From Bacteroidota bacterium (GTDB taxonomy: Bacteria; Bacteroidota; Bacteroidia; Chitinophagales; Chitinophagaceae), in NCBI GenBank assembly GCA_947454025.1, contig CANGIZ010000013.1:1-39822 (forward strand): a stretch of 39,822 nt of DNA. Reading direction: 5' to 3'. This document shows positions 33,611-39,822 of this stretch, piece after piece. Within the stretch, counting starts at the first letter, position 1. Each line of letters begins with the position of its first letter. The notes beneath the pieces are model-generated. The model had not been told where the DNA came from. It saw only the letters and a program-made list of their open reading frames with translations, and did no database searches. The position numbers and the translations under genes are program-made.

Positions 33611-34876
33611 TTATACAAAATAGGTACTCGCAAAGCCAATTAAGATCACCAACAGCACAATCCATTGGGTAGCCATTTTTTGCTTATAAATTAAGTAAGT
33701 GCTCGCTAAAAAAGTAAATGCAGACAATGCCCAAATGCTTGTGTTTGTATGTTGTAATTTCATTCCAATATCTTTTGACAAATACAAGGTTGCACCGAGC
33801 ATGATGCCCACTACTGCTGCATTAATGCCTTCCAATGAACGATAGAAAATTGCATACCGTTGTAACATTTGCCAAATAGGAAAAAAGAAAAGTACTATTA
33901 GAAAGCTGGGTAAAAATACCCCCACAGAAGCCACAATAGCACCCATGATTTGCCAGGAAAGGCCCTTGTCCTTCAACGCCATTGCGCCAGTATAACTAGC
34001 AATAGAAAATATGGGACCAGGAACGGCCCTTACCAATCCGGATCCTGTTAAAAAAGCGTCACTTGATATTTTAATAACGTCTCTTTTATTTTCAATTACC
34101 CTAGGAGAATTGGGGCGAGTTACATATTGTTCATACATCATTGGTATTAAAACATCTCCTCCGCCAAATACAAAACTTCCAAAACGATAATTGGTTTCAA
34201 AAAGGTTGAATACTTTTTGATAATGCCAGTTATTCCTTGTTGATTGTTCCGATAAAAAACCTGCAGTTAAAAAAAGTATTAGAAAAATTAAAAAACTACT
34301 CCACTTAATTCGCTTAGGTGCCGCACCGTCATTTGGGATTCTTTTTTTACTAAAATTCGTAGCCAATCCTGCCAAGATTATAATTACAGGTATGGTCCAT
34401 GGTGTTTTAAACCCAATAATAACAAGTATACCTGCTGCAATAAATATGATTTTAGTAATGGTGCTATTGATTGCTTTTTTATACAACATTAAAGTGGCAC
34501 TTGCTATAAACCCTATAGACATGGGTTGTAAAAATTGCAACGACTTTAGACCTTGTTGCATATCAAAATGCGCATAGGCAATGGCCGCCAATGCCATGAT
34601 ACAAGTAGCCGGTGTCATCCAAACCAATAATGTTAAGGCAGCTAGTAATAAGCCGCCTCTTTTATAGGCAACCAATACGATAGTTTGGGTCGAAGATGCG
34701 CCTGGTAATAATTGACAAAAAGCATTGTATTCCAGTAATTCCTCACTGGTAATGTCCTTTCGCTGATCTACAAAACGATATTGCATTAAGCTAGTATGCA
34801 CTTGAGGTCCCCCAAAAGCGGTTAGGCTGTGTTTAAACACCGCCTGCAAAAAATGTATATGTCGTTTTAGATTCAT
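33611..34876 (-). CDS. chrA: Chromate transporter family protein ChrA (two-domain)
   Basis: Inner-membrane CHR-superfamily transporter; characterised members export chromate. Two homologous halves are visible: the N-terminal half with FGGPQVHTSLMQYRFVDQRK and CQLLPGASSTQTIVLVAYKR, and the C-terminal half with FGSFVFGGGDVLIPMMYEQY and VRAVPGPIFSIASYTGAMAL. About ten hydrophobic segments are spread over 421 aa, the usual long-chain form. An 8-bp inverted repeat directly before the ATG may be a regulatory site. No separate ChrB-type regulator is near. Confidence 0.9.
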   Translation of the reverse strand: MNLKRHIHFLQAVFKHSLTAFGGPQVHTSLMQYRFVDQRKDITSEELLEYNAFCQLLPGASSTQTIVLVAYKRGGLLLAALTLLVWMTPATCIMALAAIAYAHFDMQQGLKSLQFLQPMSIGFIASATLMLYKKAINSTITKIIFIAAGILVIIGFKTPWTIPVIIILAGLATNFSKKRIPNDGAAPKRIKWSSFLIFLILFLTAGFLSEQSTRNNWHYQKVFNLFETNYRFGSFVFGGGDVLIPMMYEQYVTRPNSPRVIENKRDVIKISSDAFLTGSGLVRAVPGPIFSIASYTGAMALKDKGLSWQIMGAIVASVGVFLPSFLIVLFFFPIWQMLQRYAIFYRSLEGINAAVVGIMLGATLYLSKDIGMKLQHTNTSIWALSAFTFLASTYLIYKQKMATQWIVLLVILIGFASTYFV

Positions 34877-34882
34877 CGGCTG

Positions 34883-34917
34883 ATATCTCTATAAAATTAA
34901 AATATTTTCAGAGATAT
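34883..34917. repeat. 8-bp inverted repeat before chrA
   Basis: ATATCTCT (34883-34890) and AGAGATAT (34910-34917) with a 19-base spacer; the repeat begins 6 bases before the chrA ATG (minus strand). It may be an operator or a 5' UTR hairpin. Confidence 0.45.
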
Positions 34918-34993
34918 TCTTCCAAAAATGCCCTTATAAGTGAATTATATAAGCCTACCATCTAATTCAACAACAGAAAATAGTATTAATACC

Positions 34994-35001
34994 TAACTTT
35001 G
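34994..35001 (+). promoter_or_regulatory. -7 element of the DUF3089 gene
   Basis: TAACTTTG, an exact TAnnTTTG match followed by CA, 22 bases before the ATG. The -33 region lacks a clear TTG. Confidence 0.5.
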
Positions 35002-35023
35002 CACTCTAAACTCAATTCTGTTA

Positions 35024-36079
35024 ATGCGCAATATTATTTTACTTATCATGGTGCTAGTAATGGCCAGTTGTTCAAAAAGTAATTATGTTCGATTTGCACC
35101 CATTTACGAAAAAGAAGCTATTGGTGAAACGCCCGACTATAGCAGCCTTACTTATTGGGCAGCACACCCAAATAAATGGAACCCATCGGATAGCGTTCCT
35201 AGATCTTTACTGAACAATTATACACCTGCAAAAAATGTAGACGTATTTTTTGTATACCCAACTAGCTATTTAGACCCAGCCATGCCTTATGGATGGAGTG
35301 CTTCCCTGAAAGACATTAAGACCAATATTTATACCGACTATAGTTCGATATTATACCAAGCAAGTGTATTTAATGAAGTAGGTAAAATTTATGCGCCAAG
35401 ATACCGACAAGCACATATTAAATCTTATAATCCAGTTGGACATGAGGATACCGTTAAAGCAATTGCTGCTTTTGAACTAGCTTATTTAGATGTAAAAAAT
35501 GCCTTTGAATATTATTTGGAACATTATAATAATGGTCGTCCCATTATTATTGCTTCACATAGTCAGGGCTCGACACATACCATTCGTTTGTTGAAAGAAT
35601 ATTTTGACAATAAACCATTAGCAAAACAATTGGTGGCTGCGTACGTGGTAGGCATGGCATTAGACCCTGCTACCTATACTTCTTTAAAAGCTTGCGAACA
35701 ACCCAATCAAACAGGTTGTATTTGTGCATGGAGAACTTTTATGGAAGGCTATCAAGCGCCATTTGTGGGTAAGGAGCAATTTAAGTCAATCGTTACCAAT
35801 CCGATTACTTGGAATAATCAACAAGCCGAAGTAGACCGAAAAGCAAACCCAGGTTCGATTTTATATAATTTCAATAAAGTAAGTCCAAGTGTTGCTGGCG
35901 CTATTAATCACGAGGGCGTGCTATGGACACCTAAGCCTCAATTCTTAGGAAATTTTTTACTCAGGACTAAGAACTATCATATAGCAGACTACAACTTTTA
36001 TTATGTAAGTATTCGCCAAAATGCTGCACTAAGAGTACGTACATTTATCGACAACCAAAAAAATGAAGCCTCACACTAA
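35024..36079 (+). CDS. DUF3089 family lipoprotein, alpha/beta hydrolase-like
   Basis: Envelope lipoprotein with lipobox MASC and C16. The DUF3089 region covers most of the mature protein. It contains the early NVDVFFVYPTSYLD, the APRYRQAHIKSY segment, and a serine nucleophile-like element ASHS180QGS followed by a helix, as in lipase/esterase folds. The family is common in Bacteroidota and sphingomonads but has no established function that I can cite. Its stop overlaps that of recQ by four bases on the opposite strand. Confidence 0.85.
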   Translation: MRNIILLIMVLVMASCSKSNYVRFAPIYEKEAIGETPDYSSLTYWAAHPNKWNPSDSVPRSLLNNYTPAKNVDVFFVYPTSYLDPAMPYGWSASLKDIKTNIYTDYSSILYQASVFNEVGKIYAPRYRQAHIKSYNPVGHEDTVKAIAAFELAYLDVKNAFEYYLEHYNNGRPIIIASHSQGSTHTIRLLKEYFDNKPLAKQLVAAYVVGMALDPATYTSLKACEQPNQTGCICAWRTFMEGYQAPFVGKEQFKSIVTNPITWNNQQAEVDRKANPGSILYNFNKVSPSVAGAINHEGVLWTPKPQFLGNFLLRTKNYHIADYNFYYVSIRQNAALRVRTFIDNQKNEASH

Positions 36080-38334
36080 TTGCCTACAACGCTTAAAAAT
36101 TTGATGCGCATAATTTTTAACTGCTCCCAGGTATAATCGTTTTCGCTTAATTCCTCCTGTGCAATTTGTAAAGAAGAAGTCTCACAATTTTTGAAATATT
36201 CTAAAATATCTTCCTGGTCATACTCGTCCAGCCATTCATCAATTGCATAATCCAAATTTAATTTTGTTCCACTAGCAGCAATGGTTTCCATTTCTTCCAA
36301 CAAAGCATCCAACCGCAAATCTTTATTTTTTGCAATCGTCTCTAATGGAATTTTTTTATCTACATTTTGAATGATGTAAATTTTATTACTCGATTTATTA
36401 GCAACGGATTTCATCACAAAATCATCCGGCTTTTCAATATTATTTTCAGTAACGTATTTGTCAATTAAATCAACAAATACTTTGCCGTATTTGATGGCCT
36501 TACCCTTACTCACACCCTGGCATCTTTCTAATTCTTCCAAAGTAGTAGGATACAATGTAGCCATATCTTGTAGCGATGTTTCTAAGAATATTACAAAAGG
36601 AGGAAGCTTTCTTTTCTTAGCTTCTACTTGACGCATTTCCATCAACATTTCAAACAAGGGTTCGTCGGTCGTGGCCGCTCCTGCTGCACTAGCTTCAGTT
36701 TCGTCGTCATCGGCATTAGTGTCATCAAACACTTGATTCAAAACGATCTTAAACGAGGTTGGTTTTTTAATAAACTTCTGACCCTTAGTAGTCAACTTTA
36801 ATAACCCGTACTCTTCAATATCTTTTTCAATCAATTTTTCCAACATGGCTTGGCGCACTAAGCTATTCCAAAATAATTGATCTTGTTCTTTACCAATTCC
36901 AAATACCGGCAATTTTTCGTGACGGTACAATCCAATTTGCGGTGTGTACTCCCCCATTAAAATCTGTACAACATAATCACCTACGAATCTTTCATCTAAG
37001 GCTTGTATTACTTGTAGTAATTTAACTAGCTGAGGTTTAGCTTCGATACTTTCTTTTGGATGTAAACAGTTGTCACAATTGCCGCAATTTTTGTCTGCCC
37101 AGTCTTCACCAAAATAATGCAATAAACTACGTCGTCTACATACACCACTTTCTGCAAAAGCAACTGTTTCGTCAATCAATTGTGCACCCACTTCTCTTTC
37201 ACTTAATGGCTTATCTCTTAAAAAATGTTCTAGTTTGCTAACGTCAGTATGAGAATAATATAAAATACAATTACCTTCTAATCCATCTCTACCAGCACGA
37301 CCCGTTTCTTGATAGTAATTTTCAATGGACTTCGGAATATTATAATGTATTACAAAACGAATATCGGGCTTGTCGATACCCATGCCAAAAGCAATGGTAG
37401 CAACAATTACCTGCACATCTTCGTTTAAAAATTGGTCTTGTCGGTCGGCCCTTAATTTTTGATCCAAGCCAGCGTGATAAGCAACTGCTTTAATATTATT
37501 GGCAATTAACAAATCGGCTAATTCTTCGGTAGTCTTTCTATTTAAAGTATAAATGATTCCACTCTTGCCCTTGTGTCCAGAAATATATTTTACAATACTT
37601 TTTACAGTCAACTCTTTTTTAATTTTAGGCTGTACTTCGTAATATAAATTGGCTCTATTAAAGGAAGAAATCAAAACCTCAGGATCGCGTAAGGAAAGAT
37701 TTTTCACAATGTCGCTTTGCACTTTAGGTGTAGCTGTTGCAGTTAAAGCAATAATGGGCACTTCATTGTTAATTTCTTCCATCATTTCTTTCAGTCTGCG
37801 GTATTCTGGTCTAAAATCATGACCCCATTCCGAAATACAGTGCGCTTCGTCTACTGCAAAAAATGAAACATTCAAATCACTAAAAAAATCTAAATTTTCT
37901 TGCTTTGTTAAGGTTTCAGGCGCAACGTATAATAACTTGGTTTTGCCAGATAATAGGTCCGATTTAACTTCCTTGATTTGGCCCTTATTTAACGAAGAAT
38001 TCAAAAAATGAGCAACCTCGTCTTTTTCACTATAGCCTCTCACTAAGTCTACTTGATTTTTCATTAAGGCAATTAAGGGCGAAACCACAATCGCACAGCC
38101 AGGTAACATTAATGCTGGCAATTGATAGCACAAACTTTTACCGCCCCCTGTAGGCATAATCACAAAAGTGTCTCTTCCACTTAATAAGGACAAAATGGCT
38201 TTTTCCTGCGTTCCTTTAAATTCTTTAAACCCAAAATGCTGCTCTAAGGCAGCTACAATAGCCGCTTTATCCAATCCATTTGACTGGACTGCTTCAGTTG
38301 CTGCTGATTTTGTGGTTTTTTTGGCTTTTGGCAT
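36076..38334 (-). CDS. recQ: ATP-dependent DNA helicase RecQ
   Basis: 3'-5' superfamily 2 helicase in recombination and repair. Motifs: Walker A MPTGGGKS (residues 60-67), DEAHCISEWGHDFRPEY (motif II and aromatic loop), TATATPK (motif III), and TGRAGRDG (motif VI). The RQC zinc region has CRRRSLLHYFGE and CGNCDNC, and an HRDC domain follows around LPPFVIFLETSLQDMATLYP. An additional C-terminal helical extension of about 130 residues (helix-turn-helix-like) brings it to 752 aa, longer than E. coli RecQ (about 610). The 5' leader may contain a hairpin at 38433-38454. Confidence 0.96.
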   Translation of the reverse strand: MPKAKKTTKSAATEAVQSNGLDKAAIVAALEQHFGFKEFKGTQEKAILSLLSGRDTFVIMPTGGGKSLCYQLPALMLPGCAIVVSPLIALMKNQVDLVRGYSEKDEVAHFLNSSLNKGQIKEVKSDLLSGKTKLLYVAPETLTKQENLDFFSDLNVSFFAVDEAHCISEWGHDFRPEYRRLKEMMEEINNEVPIIALTATATPKVQSDIVKNLSLRDPEVLISSFNRANLYYEVQPKIKKELTVKSIVKYISGHKGKSGIIYTLNRKTTEELADLLIANNIKAVAYHAGLDQKLRADRQDQFLNEDVQVIVATIAFGMGIDKPDIRFVIHYNIPKSIENYYQETGRAGRDGLEGNCILYYSHTDVSKLEHFLRDKPLSEREVGAQLIDETVAFAESGVCRRRSLLHYFGEDWADKNCGNCDNCLHPKESIEAKPQLVKLLQVIQALDERFVGDYVVQILMGEYTPQIGLYRHEKLPVFGIGKEQDQLFWNSLVRQAMLEKLIEKDIEEYGLLKLTTKGQKFIKKPTSFKIVLNQVFDDTNADDDETEASAAGAATTDEPLFEMLMEMRQVEAKKRKLPPFVIFLETSLQDMATLYPTTLEELERCQGVSKGKAIKYGKVFVDLIDKYVTENNIEKPDDFVMKSVANKSSNKIYIIQNVDKKIPLETIAKNKDLRLDALLEEMETIAASGTKLNLDYAIDEWLDEYDQEDILEYFKNCETSSLQIAQEELSENDYTWEQLKIMRIKFLSVVGN

Positions 38335-38432
38335 CTATAAATATCTTAAAATCAATCTTTTCGGTAAATCAAGCTCTAATAAGTTAGCGAATTTATTGAA
38401 AGAATTGCTCAATTCAATCCAGTATTTTTCTC

Positions 38433-38454
38433 AAAACCTTTTTTTTAAGGTTTT
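38433..38454. repeat. 8-bp inverted repeat in the recQ leader
   Basis: AAAACCTT (38433-38440) and AAGGTTTT (38447-38454) with a 6-base spacer, about 100 bases before the recQ start. If recQ is transcribed from the TATCTTCG element (38478-38471, minus strand), the hairpin lies within its 5' UTR. Confidence 0.45.
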
Positions 38455-38470
38455 CTTATAATTGGGGTAT

Positions 38471-38478
38471 CGAAGATA
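38471..38478 (-). promoter_or_regulatory. Putative -7 element of recQ
   Basis: On the minus strand TATCTTCG has one mismatch to TAnnTTTG. It would give a recQ 5' UTR of about 130 bases; the -33 element is unclear. Confidence 0.3.
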
Positions 38479-38487
38479 ATGAAACAT

Positions 38488-38495
38488 TAACTTTG
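38488..38495 (+). promoter_or_regulatory. -7 element of the KpsF/KdsD gene
   Basis: TAACTTTG matches the consensus exactly, 17 bases before the ATG; TTG at 38462-38464 is 23 bases upstream and could act as the -33 element. Confidence 0.5.
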
Positions 38496-38512
38496 TCACT
38501 CGTTTAACACTT

Positions 38513-39475
38513 ATGACAAATAGCATAAAATCCATCGCCGAAAGAACACTAGAAATTGAATTAGAAGCCATTAAAGGCCTATCGAATTTTATTGATCAAT
38601 CATTTGAAGAAGCAGTAAAGGCTATTCATGGTACCAAGGGTCGATTTATAGTAAGTGGTATTGGTAAAAGTGCCATCATCGCTCAAAAAATTGTAGCTAC
38701 TTGTAATTCAACTGGTACGCCTTCTATTTTTTTACATGCTGCCGAAGCCATACACGGTGATTCAGGAATGATTACACCCAATGACATTGTTTTAATTATT
38801 AGTAAAAGTGGCGAGAGCCCTGAAATAAAGAACCTGGTACAATTGGTAAAGCATTTCGGTAATACTTTAATTGGCATGATAGGCAACACCGAAAGTTATT
38901 TAGCCAAAGAATCCAATTGGGTATTAAACACAACAGTAAGCAAAGAAGCTTGTATAAATAATTTAGCGCCTACTTCATCCACTACTGCACAAATTGTTAT
39001 GGGTGACTTAGTTGCCATGTGTTTAATGGAGTTGAATGAGTTTAAAGCCATTGATTTTGCAAAATTTCATCCAGGCGGTAATTTAGGAAAACGACTCACC
39101 CTTACTGTTGGACAAATCGCCAATGCAAACCCAAAACCTAGTGTTCAAAGTACCACTAGTTTAAAAGAAGTGATTTTGGCGATTTCAAAAAACCGATTAG
39201 GTGCAACCGCTGTGGTGGACAACAATAATTTAGTAGAGGGAATAATAACCGACGGAGACATTCGCAGAATGTTAGAACAACATAATAGTATACAAGATTT
39301 AACAGCATTGCAAATTTTTCATAAATCCCCCATTACCATTTCCCCTAACGCATTAGCTGTTGATGCACTTACTTTAATGGAGCAAAAAGATATTAGCCAA
39401 ATTATTGTTGCAGATGCCGGTAAGTATATTGGCATGATTCATATGCATGATTTAATGAGAGAGGGTATTTTATAA
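38513..39475 (+). CDS. kdsD: KpsF/GutQ family D-arabinose-5-phosphate isomerase
   Basis: Interconverts ribulose 5-phosphate and arabinose 5-phosphate, the first step to KDO of lipopolysaccharide. The SIS domain (about residues 35-170) includes SGIGKSAIIAQKIVATCNST, HAAEAIHGDSGM and ISKSGESPE. Two CBS domains follow (about 205-320: LGATAVVDNNNLVEGIITDG and QKDISQIIVADAGKYIGMIH). At 320 aa it is complete. It starts its own unit with a good -7 element and is followed after 18 bases by a mannose-1-phosphate guanylyltransferase gene, so the two probably supply surface-glycan precursors together. Confidence 0.95.
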   Translation: MTNSIKSIAERTLEIELEAIKGLSNFIDQSFEEAVKAIHGTKGRFIVSGIGKSAIIAQKIVATCNSTGTPSIFLHAAEAIHGDSGMITPNDIVLIISKSGESPEIKNLVQLVKHFGNTLIGMIGNTESYLAKESNWVLNTTVSKEACINNLAPTSSTTAQIVMGDLVAMCLMELNEFKAIDFAKFHPGGNLGKRLTLTVGQIANANPKPSVQSTTSLKEVILAISKNRLGATAVVDNNNLVEGIITDGDIRRMLEQHNSIQDLTALQIFHKSPITISPNALAVDALTLMEQKDISQIIVADAGKYIGMIHMHDLMREGIL

Positions 39476-39493
39476 TTAAAAATAAAAGAAGGG

Positions 39494-39822
39494 ATGAATA
39501 ATAAACATCATTATGTAGCTATAATGGCGGGAGGTATAGGAAGTAGGTTTTGGCCAATGAGCAGAACTTCTTATCCAAAGCAATTTTTAGACGTATTGAA
39601 TACTGGGAAAACCTTAGTGCAATGGACTTTTGAACGATATGCAAAATTTATTCCTGTAGAAAATATTTACATTGTTACTTCCGAAGAGTATGTAGATATC
39701 GTAAAAGAGCAATTGCCATTATTGCCAATCGAAAATATTTTAGCCGAACCAAGTCGTAAAAATACGGCGCCTTGTATTGCCTATATTTCATTTAAGTTAG
39801 CACAAAAGGATCCGGATGCAAC
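39494..39822 (+). CDS. Mannose-1-phosphate guanylyltransferase (partial, cut by window end)
   Basis: Only the first 109 codons are inside the window. They show the nucleotidyltransferase signature AIMAGGIGSRFWPMSR, then YPKQFLDVL, and the later PIENILAEPSRKNTAPCIAY, which is typical of GDP-mannose pyrophosphorylases of the ManC/RfbM type. The product would be GDP-mannose for glycans. A GAAGGG stretch just before the ATG at 39494 could be a weak ribosome binding site. It follows kdsD closely, suggesting cotranscription. Confidence 0.88.
   Translation, partial: MNNKHHYVAIMAGGIGSRFWPMSRTSYPKQFLDVLNTGKTLVQWTFERYAKFIPVENIYIVTSEEYVDIVKEQLPLLPIENILAEPSRKNTAPCIAYISFKLAQKDPDA

Overview
The window reads as chromosomal DNA of a low-GC (roughly 37%) member of the Bacteroidota, most likely Chitinophagales/Chitinophagaceae (the family level is inference). 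The support is a gliding-motility lipoprotein GldH, a RicT/PSP1 protein next to DNA polymerase III delta prime, an RprX/RprY-like two-component pair, an ObgE without a long C-terminal extension, several lipoproteins with Bacteroidota-type lipoboxes, near absence of Shine-Dalgarno sequences, and repeated promoter -7 elements of the Bacteroidota type TAnnTTTG close to start codons. No tRNA, rRNA, CRISPR array, insertion sequence, prophage or integrase was seen. Coding density is very high: no gene-free stretch exceeds about 210 bases.

Layout. 160-7140 (+): RNase G, RadA, ComF, an exported glutathione peroxidase, delta prime (HolB) and RicT, closed by a strong bidirectional terminator. 7194-8918 (-) is an M3 oligopeptidase, divergent from mutL (8977-10833, +). 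10878-17192 (-): PBP4-type D-Ala-D-Ala carboxypeptidase, a degenerate arginase-fold protein, response regulator, histidine kinase, gldH, yicC and a Nudix-type transcription factor. Within this block yicC-gldH-kinase-regulator are translationally overlapped or nearly so. ligA (+) diverges from the Nudix regulator. 19418-21543 (-): asd and a PfkB kinase, with a structured leader between them. 21707-23332 (+): TetR regulator and obgE, then a bidirectional terminator and typA (-). 25289-34876: an acetyltransferase-like membrane protein (-), an alpha/beta hydrolase (+), and a minus-strand series of a GH130 protein, RND pump, membrane fusion protein, a CarboxypepD_reg-like protein and ChrA. 35024-39822: DUF3089 lipoprotein (+), RecQ (-), arabinose-5-phosphate isomerase (+) and the start of a mannose-1-phosphate guanylyltransferase (+, cut by the window end).

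How the genes work together. Most are housekeeping: DNA repair and replication (radA, holB, mutL, ligA, recQ), RNA turnover and ribosome biology (rng, yicC, obgE, typA), envelope synthesis and export (dacB, kdsD, manC-like, RND pump, gldH) and aspartate-family amino-acid synthesis (asd).

The best candidate for something undescribed is the roughly 110-nt leader between pfkB and asd. It has a promoter immediately after the pfkB stop, a tiny Lys-rich ORF starting almost at the predicted transcription start, an 11-bp stem, and an intrinsic terminator whose 5' arm can alternatively pair with the loop of that stem. This looks like a transcription attenuator or pseudoknot switch for asd. Secondary leads are perfect inverted repeats beside the starts of yicC, ligA/nudix regulator, chrA, the pump operon and recQ, and several enzymes with altered catalytic or metal-binding motifs (HolB, MutL, arginase-fold protein, Nudix regulator). 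The rest is ordinary core genome.
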